Shown piece after piece: positions 27,548 to 35,727 of a DNA stretch of 64,000 nt (position 1 is its first letter; every line of letters begins with the position of its first letter). The translations under genes were made by a program, and so were the position numbers. Below the pieces are notes generated by a model. It was not told the origin of the DNA, did not search any database, and worked only from the letters and a program-made list of their open reading frames with translations. The DNA is from Chitinophaga eiseniae (GTDB taxonomy: Bacteria > Bacteroidota > Bacteroidia > Chitinophagales > Chitinophagaceae), in the NCBI RefSeq assembly GCF_012641265.1, contig NZ_JABAHZ010000002.1, positions 558,001-622,000 of the forward strand, read 5' to 3'.

Positions 27548-29413
27548 TTACTCTTTTTCTGTCTTCACACGAAAGGCCCCAGGCTGGTAGTTTTCAGGCA
27601 GATACTCCAATGGAATGGTAGTGGTATTACCATCGCGGTGTGCCAGGTAATTGGGCGACATAATCTCAATACCTGCGGCATTGAAGCAATCCTGTATGTT
27701 GCGGTGCAGTTCGGAATAAAGCAGCGCCATCTGGTGGGGCCGGTCAGTATAGGCGTTGATCTCGTAGGCAACGGAGAAATCATTGAGGGCTGTTTGCAGC
27801 ACAAAGGGCTGTTTTTCTCCCATAACGCCTTCAGTGGCCATAGCAGCCTTTATGAGCTGCTCGTGGACCTGTTTCCAGGGAACATCATAACCGATAGTCA
27901 CAGTGGTATGTATGATGAGGCCCGGATCTTTGCTGGAGCTGGTAAAGTTGATGGTATGACCATTTAGTATGCTGGCGTTGGGTACCGTAATTTCTTCATT
28001 TTTAATGGTGCGCAACCGGGTCACCAGCAGGTTTTTCTCAATTACATCGCCGGTGATATCCCCTATTTTTACCCGGTCTCCTATTTTAAAAGGCCGCATG
28101 TAAGTGATCACGAAGCCTGCAATCACATTGGAAATCGCGGATGAGGAGCCCAGGGAAAAGAGAATGCCCAGAAAAACGGATACGCCCTGGAATATTTTAG
28201 AGTCCGACCCTGGCAGGTAAGGAAAGATGACTACGAACATAAAGGCGTACAGTAAGAATTTGATGCCACTCCCTGTAGGCCGGGCCCAGTCGGGGTAGAA
28301 GCCTTTGATGCTGAGGTTGCCGGAAGCAATTTCTTCTGCCAGGTAGTTGACTAGTTTTGCCAGGTATCTTGTGATAAAATAGATAACAACAATGGTGAGT
28401 AGTTTGGGGAGATATTGAAGAAAAGAATAGCCCGCTGACTTCACCGGGGCTAGTGTCCAATTGATAAGTTTATCAGCAATGCCTTTGGTCCAGGGGAAAA
28501 TGCTGAACACAAAGGGTAAGGTAATGTAGAAGATGAACAGGATTAAAATAATCCGGATAACGCGCAGGGCGCTAAAAACGATCCCCATCTGCTTTTGCTG
28601 GTTCAGCAGGGCATAGTCTTTCACTTTTACGCCCTTGATGTAACGGTCTTTTTCCCGCACCACTTTAATGTGCAACCGTTTAAAGAGGCGGTTAATGCCG
28701 TATACGATGCCAGAAAATATTGCGATAATAAGGAGTAACCATCCAACCCGGATAAGGATGTTCTCCAGGCTGTTATTCTTCTTTTCCTGGAGTATCGCTT
28801 TCCGGATAGCGGCGGTATATTCGGTGGCCACCTGCATTTTGTCCTGGTTAAGCCATAGGGCGTCGTCGTCGGTAATGCTCAGGATAACGAGTTCATTATA
28901 GGTAACATCCACATTGCTTTCATTGGCTATGGCATTGAGGGTATCTGGGCTGAAGAAGGGATCGGCCGCGAGTTGTTGCAGTTTGTGGTTGGAGTTCTGG
29001 GCTCTTTCGCTGGGCTGTAGCGGGCCTAGCTTATTGTATACGAAAAAGAGGGTATCTCCGAAAGGGGCTACGGGAAAGCCACCGTGGCTGGCTTTTAGCC
29101 TGGCGATGCGCTGCAGGCTGGCTGCTTTTTTCAGTGAATCGGCCTGTTCAAAGGCGGCCAGCTTTTCCTGGAGGACTACTTTCCGCTGGTCATTGTCGTT
29201 GCTGATGAGCTGCAGTTGTTGTTCCAGCGCTTTTTTCTGCGTTTCGCCGGCTTTCTGCAAGGAGTCATTTTCCCGGAGCAGCCGGGTGGTCTGGGCCAGT
29301 TGCAGATCTGTAAGGGAGTCGCGGTAGGCCCGGCTGGTATCATGTTGTGCGATACAGGGCAATGTGGTATTGGTCAGCGCGAACGCAAGTAACAGGGTAA
29401 AAACAGCTCTCAT
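27548..29413 (-). CDS. Mechanosensitive ion channel of the MscS family
   Basis: A 621-residue large MscS relative. After a signal peptide, the N-terminal 200 residues form a periplasmic, coiled-coil-rich domain (LxxKxxx pattern from residue 35). About four membrane helices follow (starting near 217), and then the MscS core: SSAISNVIAGFVITYMRPF and IGDRVKIGDITGDVIEKNLL. The C-terminal cytoplasmic beta/alpha vestibule ends near residue 615. It should release solutes during hypo-osmotic shock. It lies between methylglyoxal synthase and the GHL10 gene on the same strand, with about 100 and 90 base gaps. Confidence 0.9.
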   Translation of the reverse strand: MRAVFTLLLAFALTNTTLPCIAQHDTSRAYRDSLTDLQLAQTTRLLRENDSLQKAGETQKKALEQQLQLISNDNDQRKVVLQEKLAAFEQADSLKKAASLQRIARLKASHGGFPVAPFGDTLFFVYNKLGPLQPSERAQNSNHKLQQLAADPFFSPDTLNAIANESNVDVTYNELVILSITDDDALWLNQDKMQVATEYTAAIRKAILQEKKNNSLENILIRVGWLLLIIAIFSGIVYGINRLFKRLHIKVVREKDRYIKGVKVKDYALLNQQKQMGIVFSALRVIRIILILFIFYITLPFVFSIFPWTKGIADKLINWTLAPVKSAGYSFLQYLPKLLTIVVIYFITRYLAKLVNYLAEEIASGNLSIKGFYPDWARPTGSGIKFLLYAFMFVVIFPYLPGSDSKIFQGVSVFLGILFSLGSSSAISNVIAGFVITYMRPFKIGDRVKIGDITGDVIEKNLLVTRLRTIKNEEITVPNASILNGHTINFTSSSKDPGLIIHTTVTIGYDVPWKQVHEQLIKAAMATEGVMGEKQPFVLQTALNDFSVAYEINAYTDRPHQMALLYSELHRNIQDCFNAAGIEIMSPNYLAHRDGNTTTIPLEYLPENYQPGAFRVKTEKE

Positions 29414-29515
29414 TCCCGAAGCTTTTATTTAAAGTACGGAAATTTCCCCGGAGCTGCAGGGGATGCTTATAAAAATAAATGTAATTTATAGAGATTTAAT
29501 CCTAATAGGATCATT

Positions 29516-29968
29516 CTATATTTTTCTCTTGCTATACTGGCTATAATCCGGCAAGCTGGCCTCATATTCCTGGTGCATCAGGGGAGACGTGAGGAGAAAG
29601 TCGGCAGAAGCACGATTGCTGGCCATGGGAATATTCCATACAACGCCTAAACGCAGCAGGGCCTTGATATCGGGGTCGTGCGGCAGTGCTTCCATGGGAT
29701 CCCAGAAGAAAATGATCACATCCAGCTCTCCCGTAGCTACCAGGGCGCCAATTTGTTGGTCGCCGCCCAGAGGACCGCTCAGCAATTTACGCACAGATAC
29801 ATCCAGCGCCTGCTCTATCAGCTGACCGGTGGTACCGGTGGCATATAGTTCATGGCGACTCAATACTGTTTTGTTATAAACAGCCCACTCTATCAGCTCT
29901 GCCTTTTTGTGATCGTGCGCAATCAGGGCAATTCTTTTGCGTGCTTTTAAGATTTTCGTTGTTTGCAT
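29516..29968 (-). CDS. mgsA: Methylglyoxal synthase
   Basis: A 150-residue enzyme that converts dihydroxyacetone phosphate to methylglyoxal and phosphate, bypassing lower glycolysis when phosphate is scarce. The catalytic residues match E. coli MgsA with a one-residue offset: His18 in IAHDHKK, Asp70 in GGDQQIGA, Asp90 in FFWDPM, and Asp100. The phosphate-binding GTTG is at about residues 45-48. The length is standard. It is a cytoplasmic homohexamer in other bacteria. It is probably transcribed alone or just ahead of the MscS gene. Confidence 0.96.
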   Translation of the reverse strand: MQTTKILKARKRIALIAHDHKKAELIEWAVYNKTVLSRHELYATGTTGQLIEQALDVSVRKLLSGPLGGDQQIGALVATGELDVIIFFWDPMEALPHDPDIKALLRLGVVWNIPMASNRASADFLLTSPLMHQEYEASLPDYSQYSKRKI

Positions 29969-30164
29969 ACTTCACAAAAGTAATAAGTGACAGGCAATAA
30001 ATAAATGTAGAATTCTATCATATTATTTTGTTCCTTATCGGTAATTATATAAGAAAAAAAGCGTATAATTATGAGTGGCAAAGATATCAGGGATACCTAT
30101 GCGCCAATTGTTTATTTCGATGGCCTACATTTGAACACATCCCTGAAATCTGCCCGAAAAAGAT

Positions 30165-30172
30165 TACCTTTG
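30165..30172 (+). promoter_or_regulatory. Promoter -7 element of the Nfu gene
   Basis: TACCTTTG matches TAnnTTTG and lies 21 bases before the ATG. The -33 region is poor. Confidence 0.45.
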
Positions 30173-30193
30173 CAGGAGTAAATCCGGATAAAA

Positions 30194-30790
30194 ATGATTA
30201 AAACAGGAAATCCAATCATCAGCATATACACGGAAATGACGCCAAACCCAGAAACAATGAAGTTTGTGGCTAACAAACTGTTGTATCCTGGTAAAAGCAT
30301 CGATTTCCCGGATGAAGCCAGTGCTAAACCATCTCCTTTAGCCATCGAGTTGTTTAGCTTCCCTTTTATCAAGGGAGTATTTATCATGGCTAACTTTATT
30401 ACGCTTACTAAGACCAGCGAAACGGACTGGAATGATATCATACCCACGGTAAAAGCCTTCCTGAAAGAATACCTGGAAGACTCCCGCCCTGTTATCAACG
30501 AAGACGAAGTAGTAGTTACCAAGTCTGCCGCCAGCAACGAAGTAAGTGCTGATGATACCGATGTAGTAAAACGTATCAAGGAATTATTGGAAAATTATGT
30601 GAAACCGGCTGTTGAAATGGATGGTGGCGCCATTCAGTTCAAAGACTATGAAAACGGCACGGTGAAACTGATGTTACAAGGTTCCTGTTCAGGCTGTCCC
30701 TCTTCCATGATTACGCTGAAAGCCGGTATTGAAGGCATGATGAAGCGTATGATCCCAGAAGTGAAGGAAGTGGTGGCGGAAGCAGAATAA
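30194..30790 (+). CDS. NifU-like iron-sulfur scaffold (Nfu/NfuA type)
   Basis: A 198-residue protein with an N-terminal Nfu_N domain (about 10-95; TPNPETMKFVANKLL) and a C-terminal NifU domain (120-195). The NifU domain holds the GSCSGCPSS cluster-binding motif, with Cys165 and Cys168. Dimers bridge a 4Fe-4S cluster through these cysteines and deliver it to client enzymes. A Bacteroidota-type -7 element precedes it, and a terminator follows 31 bases after the stop. It is monocistronic. Confidence 0.94.
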   Translation: MIKTGNPIISIYTEMTPNPETMKFVANKLLYPGKSIDFPDEASAKPSPLAIELFSFPFIKGVFIMANFITLTKTSETDWNDIIPTVKAFLKEYLEDSRPVINEDEVVVTKSAASNEVSADDTDVVKRIKELLENYVKPAVEMDGGAIQFKDYENGTVKLMLQGSCSGCPSSMITLKAGIEGMMKRMIPEVKEVVAEAE

Positions 30791-30821
30791 GCCATAGTTG
30801 AGTGAATGATAGTGTTAAACG

Positions 30822-30853
30822 AAAGCACAGTCTTTATGGCTGTGCTTTTTTTT
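30822..30853 (+). terminator. Terminator of the Nfu gene
   Basis: AAAGCACAG and CTGTGCTTT form a perfect 9-bp stem around a 9-base loop, followed by a T-run. It lies 31 bases after the stop. Confidence 0.85.
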
Positions 30854-30934
30854 AGCTGCTACCCCCGGGTATTTTAGCAATAGCTAAAAGGCCCGGATAT
30901 AGAACATTGAACACTAAAAAAGCGAATAGCCAGC

Positions 30935-32632
30935 ATGAGATTTTTAATGCTACTTACCGGTATCGCTATAGCGATGCAACCGGCACATGCCCAGCAAAAG
31001 AGGCGTACAGACAGCACATCCGCCATTATTACCTATGGATTCAGCAGCAATGGGAAGCCAATTCCAGGAAACGAGCTGCAGCTAGCCATCAGCGGACAAC
31101 GCGCCCATGTTATCCCGGGTGGTCACAAACAGAAAGAACAGCAATACCTGCAAATGCAGGAACAATTTACCCTGCAGGTATTAACACTACCTAACAGCCA
31201 GGTATATACGTTGAAGAAAGCGTTTAGCGAATACGCTACCCCCGAACTCCTTCCCGACACCGCTACCATCCTGGGGTATGTATGTAAAAAAGCCAAATTG
31301 TTTATCCGTTCCAATACCATCGAAGTATGGTATACCAATGCCCTGGCATTGAAAGGAACACCTAACATTACTATTGCGCCAGGATTGGGGCTGGTGCTCA
31401 AAATTGTGCGTAATGGCAATAGCGAAACACTGGCAAAGAAGATCACCTATAAAAAAATCGCTGACTCTACCCTCGCCTGGCCTGTGAATACAGGGACAAT
31501 GGTAGATGACGCTGCCTACATGCGACAGGTAATAGATAGCCGCTACACCACCCTCCCCGTGTTTGACCAGGAACAGATCAGCTGGGGAAATAATACGGCT
31601 AATCCTGCTGGCGAGCAACTGAATCAAACGTATCACTATGCTGGTGGTACCGTGATCCTGAAAAAAGTAACGCTGCCGGCTATACAGAAAGGGCAGACCC
31701 TTTTTGCAGAACTCACCCAATTTTCCAATGGTGACGCGTATGACAGAACCGGCTCTGTGTTTATGATACCGGTAGACAAAGCCAGTTCTTTCCTGGATGG
31801 ATTGCAAAAAGGCGTAGGGATGTTACCGTTATTTACTGCAAAGAACGGCAAGCAATACCAGGGAATGGTGGCTACCGACAGCTACCTGCCTGCATTGGAA
31901 ATATTGCGCTTTTTCACCCCTTTTGGTGTAAGGCAGTTTAACAACCAGGTAAAAATTGCCGGTTATCATTGGGCCGATTCAGTTATCTACAAACAAGACA
32001 TTACCGAGCTCCATGGCCGCCTGCAGGGCGAAGTTTGGCTGGGTGTTTACATTGGGAACTATGACAAAGGTGGTCATAAAGTAAGCCTCCACCTGAAATA
32101 TTATCCCGGCGATCCGGAAGATGAAAATAAGCCCGTTCCCAATTGGATTTACCCGGCATTTAACACCACTAACCTGATGGAGATGGCCGGACAGGAATAT
32201 GCTACCCTATTTGATAAAGATTCGCTTAAAGTAACGGTGGACATCCCTGAAGGGGTTAAAAATATCCAGTTAAGACTCCTTACTACCGGTCATGGTGGCT
32301 GGGGTGGCGGCGATGAATTTAACCCTAAACAGAACGAAATATTTGTAGACGGTAAACGGGTATATCACTTTATTCCCTGGCGTACCGATTGTGCCACCTA
32401 TCGACTGTCCAACCCCGCATCGGGTAATTTCGGCAATGGGTTGTCCTCGTCTGATCTGAGCCGGTCAAATTGGTGCCCCGGTACGCTCACGTCTCCCGTA
32501 TACATATCTTTACCGGATATTACGCCTGGTAAGCACACGATACAAGTGGCTATTCGGCAAGGGAAACCAGAAGGCAGCAGCCAGAGTTTCTGGAATGTAT
32601 CAGGGACATTGATTGGTGAAAAAAAGCAATAA
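30935..32632 (+). CDS. PNGase F-like glycoprotein amidase with GLPGLI-like N-terminus
   Basis: A 565-residue secreted protein (signal ends HAQ, residue 20). Residues 25-200 look like a GLPGLI-type beta domain, with a Gly-Leu-Gly-Leu-Val motif. The rest matches the two jelly-roll domains of peptide-N-glycosidase F. Likely catalytic Asp is Asp270 in AYDRTGSVF (equivalent to Asp60 of PNGase F). Glu366 in GEVWLG and Glu461 in GGDEF fit the Glu118 and Glu206 positions. WRTDCATYR and SSDLSRSNWCPG match the C-terminal domain. PNGase F removes N-linked glycans from Asn of glycoproteins. The extra N-terminal domain is not in the Elizabethkingia enzyme. It is 27 bases from pnuC, but function does not suggest an operon. 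Confidence 0.87.
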   Translation: MRFLMLLTGIAIAMQPAHAQQKRRTDSTSAIITYGFSSNGKPIPGNELQLAISGQRAHVIPGGHKQKEQQYLQMQEQFTLQVLTLPNSQVYTLKKAFSEYATPELLPDTATILGYVCKKAKLFIRSNTIEVWYTNALALKGTPNITIAPGLGLVLKIVRNGNSETLAKKITYKKIADSTLAWPVNTGTMVDDAAYMRQVIDSRYTTLPVFDQEQISWGNNTANPAGEQLNQTYHYAGGTVILKKVTLPAIQKGQTLFAELTQFSNGDAYDRTGSVFMIPVDKASSFLDGLQKGVGMLPLFTAKNGKQYQGMVATDSYLPALEILRFFTPFGVRQFNNQVKIAGYHWADSVIYKQDITELHGRLQGEVWLGVYIGNYDKGGHKVSLHLKYYPGDPEDENKPVPNWIYPAFNTTNLMEMAGQEYATLFDKDSLKVTVDIPEGVKNIQLRLLTTGHGGWGGGDEFNPKQNEIFVDGKRVYHFIPWRTDCATYRLSNPASGNFGNGLSSSDLSRSNWCPGTLTSPVYISLPDITPGKHTIQVAIRQGKPEGSSQSFWNVSGTLIGEKKQ

Positions 32633-32659
32633 TCGTAACTATTTAGCCATCTTCGCACC

Positions 32660-33283
32660 ATGAGTGATTTATACCAGGGTTTATTAGCAGGGCTGCATCA
32701 AATGACCTGGCTGGAGGGAATTGCAGTATTCTTTGCAGTATTGTCGGTCATCTTCCAGAAAAATAATAATATCCTGGTATATCCCACGGGCATTATCAGT
32801 ACCGGCGTGTATACGTACCTGTTATCGCAGGAGCATTTTAAGTTATACGCCGATGCCACGCTGAATGCCTATTACCTGGTGATGAGCGTATATGGGTGGA
32901 TATATTGGACAAAGAAAGGCCCAACGGAGCCATCAACGCCTGTGATGAGAAGTAGCCGTAACGAACTGTGGACGGCCATTTTTATTGCGCTGGGCGGCTG
33001 GGCAATCTTCTGGTTCCTCCTGCGTCATTATTCAGATTCCAATGTACCGGTAATGGACGGTTTTGTTTCTGCTGCCGCCTGTGCCGGTATGTGGTTGCTG
33101 GCAAAGCGTAAGCTGGAAAACTGGATACTGCTCAATATATCTAACCTGGTGGCCATACCGTTGTTATTTTATAAACACCTGTACCTGACAGCCCTGCTCA
33201 CTATCTTTTTATTTATCATTGCTATATTCGGATATCTTGAATGGAGAGAAACGGTGCGGCAAAGAGAAATTTCGCATCCATGA
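32660..33283 (+). CDS. pnuC: Nicotinamide riboside transporter PnuC
   Basis: A 207-residue PnuC with about seven membrane helices and the family signatures NNNILVYPTGIISTGVY and VYGWIYW. PnuC facilitates uptake of nicotinamide riboside, which is then trapped by phosphorylation. The next gene, whose start overlaps the pnuC stop in an ATGA, encodes a ribosylnicotinamide-kinase-like ATPase, which supports this substrate over thiamine (PnuT). I see no TPP riboswitch or thiamine gene nearby. The upstream gap to the PNGase-like gene is 27 bases. Confidence 0.93.
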   Translation: MSDLYQGLLAGLHQMTWLEGIAVFFAVLSVIFQKNNNILVYPTGIISTGVYTYLLSQEHFKLYADATLNAYYLVMSVYGWIYWTKKGPTEPSTPVMRSSRNELWTAIFIALGGWAIFWFLLRHYSDSNVPVMDGFVSAAACAGMWLLAKRKLENWILLNISNLVAIPLLFYKHLYLTALLTIFLFIIAIFGYLEWRETVRQREISHP

Positions 33284-33804
33284 AGAAAGTTGTTATAATA
33301 GGACCTGAATCTACCGGTAAGAGCACATTGAGCGAGAAGCTGGCAGCCCACTTTAATACCGTGTGGACGCCGGAATACGCGCGTGAATATGTAGACCGGC
33401 TCACTCGTCCTTATGAACAATCCGATTTGCTGGAAATTGCCGCCGGCCAACTGGCGCTCGAACGCCAACAAGCGGCTAAAGCCAATGAGGTATTGATTTG
33501 TGATACCGACCTCTATGTAATAAAGGTTTGGAGTGAGCATAAATATGGCGACTGCGATCCACGTATTTTATCACAGATAGCGGAGCAAAATTGCGATTTG
33601 TACTTGCTCACTTATATTGATCTGCCCTGGGAAGAAGATCCACAGCGGGAACATCCTGAACCGGAAATGCGTAATTACTTCTACCAGCTGTACCGGGATA
33701 TTGTGATACAATCCGGTGTGACCTGGGAAGATATCCGAGGAAGTTATGAGGAACGGGAAGCATCGGCTATTGCGGCGGTAAACCGCCTGCTACAACGGCC
33801 GTAG
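33280..33804 (+). CDS. NadR-like ribosylnicotinamide kinase / AAA ATPase
   Basis: A 174-residue P-loop protein (GPESTGKST at residues 8-16) of the NadR C-terminal kinase type, with the PEYAREYVD and ICDTDLYVIKVWSEHKYG segments typical of this group. It lacks the N-terminal nucleotidyl-transferase domain of bifunctional NadR. It should phosphorylate nicotinamide riboside to NMN, with the NMN-to-NAD step done elsewhere. The ATG at 33280 is chosen because it overlaps the pnuC stop by four bases (ATGA), implying translational coupling; an upstream ATG at 33241 lies inside pnuC. Its stop abuts that of the convergent mtgA. Confidence 0.88.
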   Translation: MKKVVIIGPESTGKSTLSEKLAAHFNTVWTPEYAREYVDRLTRPYEQSDLLEIAAGQLALERQQAAKANEVLICDTDLYVIKVWSEHKYGDCDPRILSQIAEQNCDLYLLTYIDLPWEEDPQREHPEPEMRNYFYQLYRDIVIQSGVTWEDIRGSYEEREASAIAAVNRLLQRP

Positions 33805-34521
33805 TTAGTTTCTGCCGGTAACCAGTTCCGTAATATCCGCATCTGGCGCGAGATTGCGCATCTGGATCAATATTCTGCGCTGGCGATACGCCGTAATTCT
33901 TGCAGGCGGGTTGACGGTATATTTAACCGGATTAGGCAGGCAGGCGGCTATCATGGCGGCTTCTTCCCGGTTCAAACTGGCGGCGTTTTTATGATAATTT
34001 ACCTGGGAGGCCGCTTCAATACCAAATACTCCTTCTCCCATTTCTGCTACATTCAGGTACACTTCCAGGATGCGTTGTTTCCCCCAGATCTTCTCAATCA
34101 TAAAGGTAAAATATACCTCCAGTCCTTTTCGAAACCAGCTCCTGCCCTGCCAGAGGAATACATTTTTAGCCACCTGTTGACTAATGGTGCTGGCCCCTTT
34201 AATCTTTTTGCTCTGCTGGTTATGCTTCATGGCTTTTTCAATGGATTTGAAGTCAAAGCCATTGTGATCGGTGAAGAGTTGATCTTCACTGGCTATCACA
34301 GCCAGTTTGGCGTGCTGGGATATTTCATCATAGCTCACCCAGGTTTTCTGTAGTGATTTGTCTGTCCCCCAAAGGCTTACCCAGCTTGATATTTGAGTGA
34401 TGGTAATAGGCGGATTCACCCATTTCAACAGGACGATATAAACAAATTGTGCAACAATCAGGACCAGCAATACTCTCTTTAGTCTCCTCCACGTTCTGGG
34501 AACAATGCCTTTTAAATTCAT
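33805..34521 (-). CDS. mtgA: Monofunctional peptidoglycan transglycosylase MtgA
   Basis: A 238-residue GT51 enzyme with one N-terminal membrane helix (about 15-32). Catalytic Glu79 is in ASEDQLFTDHNGFD. The conserved KGASTISQQVAKNVFLW and RILEVYLNVAEMGEGVFGIEAA segments are present, with the second catalytic Glu in the latter. It polymerises lipid II into glycan strands and has no transpeptidase domain. The ATG at 34521 gives the standard size; a longer open frame to 34683 would add a stretch without homology. Its stop abuts that of the NadR-like gene. Confidence 0.95.
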   Translation of the reverse strand: MNLKGIVPRTWRRLKRVLLVLIVAQFVYIVLLKWVNPPITITQISSWVSLWGTDKSLQKTWVSYDEISQHAKLAVIASEDQLFTDHNGFDFKSIEKAMKHNQQSKKIKGASTISQQVAKNVFLWQGRSWFRKGLEVYFTFMIEKIWGKQRILEVYLNVAEMGEGVFGIEAASQVNYHKNAASLNREEAAMIAACLPNPVKYTVNPPARITAYRQRRILIQMRNLAPDADITELVTGRN

Positions 34522-34559
34522 CGCGTAGGTTTCGAAAATCGGGCTGAAAGGTAGGTTAA

Positions 34560-34578
34560 AAAGCGGAAAGCATAAAGC
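34560..34578. repeat. Copy of dispersed 19-mer repeat
   Basis: AAAGCGGAAAGCATAAAGC occurs here, again at 43916-43934, and inverted at 43994-44012. Here it lies in the gap between the divergent mtgA and Sua5 genes. The motif contains repeated AAAGC units. Confidence 0.7.
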
Positions 34579-34597
34579 AAAAGCCGTAACTTTAAAT

Positions 34598-35215
34598 ATG
34601 CTATTAAACGTACACCCGGAGAACCCGAATCCGCGCCATTTAAAAACAATCATTGAATGTTTAAAAGATGGAGGGATTATCATCTATCCAACCGATACGG
34701 TATATGGTTTGGGTTGCGATATTACACAACATAAGGCTATAGAGCGTATCGCGAGGATTAAGCAGATAGATCCGAAAAAGGCGAACTTTTCCTTTATCTG
34801 TTATGACCTGAGTCATTTGTCGGATTATGCCAAGAGTGTGGATACACCCATATTCCGGATGTTGAAGAAAGCGTTACCGGGTCCGTATACTTTTATTTTG
34901 CCGGCCAGCCGGATGGTGCCCAAGTTGCTTAAAACAAAGAAGGATACAGTAGGTATCAGGGTACCGGATAATAATATTTGCCGTACTATCGTAAAGGAAC
35001 TGGGAAATCCCCTGATGAGTACCACTCTGCCCATTGAGGATTATGTAGAAGAATATACAGACCCGGAAATTATTTATGAGAAGTTTGGCAGCCAGGTAGA
35101 CATTGTCGTGGATGGTGGCCCCGGAGGGATGGGTTTTTCTACGGTAGTAGATTGTACGGGTGAGTTGCCAGCCCTGATTCGTGAGGGCATTGGCAGTTTT
35201 GAAGCGATTACCTGA
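34598..35215 (+). CDS. L-threonylcarbamoyladenylate synthase (Sua5/YciO/YrdC family)
   Basis: A 205-residue YrdC-domain protein. The nucleotide- and threonine-binding segment IIYPTDTVYGLGCD is followed by KKANFSFICYDL, the YciO-like variant of the usual KxR-SxxP motif. It would make threonylcarbamoyl-AMP from Thr, bicarbonate and ATP for the t6A37 tRNA modification. The sequence is somewhat closer to YciO than to canonical YrdC, so the precise activity is less certain. It is divergent from mtgA. A small secreted-protein gene starts 5-15 bases after the stop and may be co-transcribed. Confidence 0.87.
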   Translation: MLLNVHPENPNPRHLKTIIECLKDGGIIIYPTDTVYGLGCDITQHKAIERIARIKQIDPKKANFSFICYDLSHLSDYAKSVDTPIFRMLKKALPGPYTFILPASRMVPKLLKTKKDTVGIRVPDNNICRTIVKELGNPLMSTTLPIEDYVEEYTDPEIIYEKFGSQVDIVVDGGPGGMGFSTVVDCTGELPALIREGIGSFEAIT

Positions 35216-35229
35216 TAATAGTGGTTGAT

Positions 35230-35532
35230 ATGAAACGATGCTGGATATTGACAGGAAGTATTTTACTCAGCGCTCATGTGGGGGCACAAACGTTTATGCT
35301 AAAGCCGGTGAAATTACTACCTACTGTCAAGAAGCCCCTCCTGCTTACAGCGGCGCCTTCACCTGCCCTTCCCACTTACCCCGTTTACATGCTGGCACCT
35401 AACGCTTATTACCAGCAGCACTTTGGATTTTTCTGTAAACAGGAATGGACCTGGCAAAAACATACCGGTTTGCCGGTTAAACTGCGCCTGGGAGATTACG
35501 GATATACTCAAAGACTGGAGGGGAAACACTAA
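35230..35532 (+). CDS. Small secreted protein of unknown function
   Basis: A 100-residue protein with a signal peptide ending near AHVGAQ. The conserved C-terminal half contains YYQQHFGFFCKQEWTWQK and LPVKLRLGDYGYTQRLEG, a pattern I associate with Chitinophagaceae proteins without a known role. It has a single Cys in the mature part. It starts 15 bases after the Sua5-type gene and is probably in that operon. The ATG at 35230 was chosen over a GTG three codons upstream. Confidence 0.65.
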   Translation: MKRCWILTGSILLSAHVGAQTFMLKPVKLLPTVKKPLLLTAAPSPALPTYPVYMLAPNAYYQQHFGFFCKQEWTWQKHTGLPVKLRLGDYGYTQRLEGKH

Positions 35533-35673
35533 TATTTAATACTGTATTGGGTTTGAAGTCAAATGATTGACTTTGTCAATTAAAAATAGTTGCTCGTGGC
35601 AAATATATTTTAATTAAATAAATATATAAATGAGAGGTGTATTTTGAAGAATACTCACAGTAGATAGCATAAA

Positions 35674-35710
35674 AAAAGAGGATTTACCACCTATGAGTAA
35701 ATCCTCTTTT
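35674..35710 (-). terminator. Terminator of the C1 peptidase gene
   Basis: A perfect 14-bp stem (AAAAGAGGATTTAC / GTAAATCCTCTTTT) with a 9-base loop lies 18 bases past the stop on the minus strand. It is followed on that strand by a T-run. Confidence 0.88.
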
Positions 35711-35727
35711 CGGTTTATAAATTATAA

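Noticed and set aside
30071..30181. 36-codon frame upstream of the Nfu gene
   Set aside because: It overlaps the predicted Nfu promoter element and has no signal or motif; likely chance.
30112..30579. 155-residue minus-strand frame
   Set aside because: Antisense to the Nfu gene and its promoter region, with no motif.
32640..32660. TPP riboswitch ahead of pnuC
   Set aside because: The gap is only 27 bases and lacks the thi-box sequences, so PnuC is assigned to nicotinamide riboside rather than thiamine.
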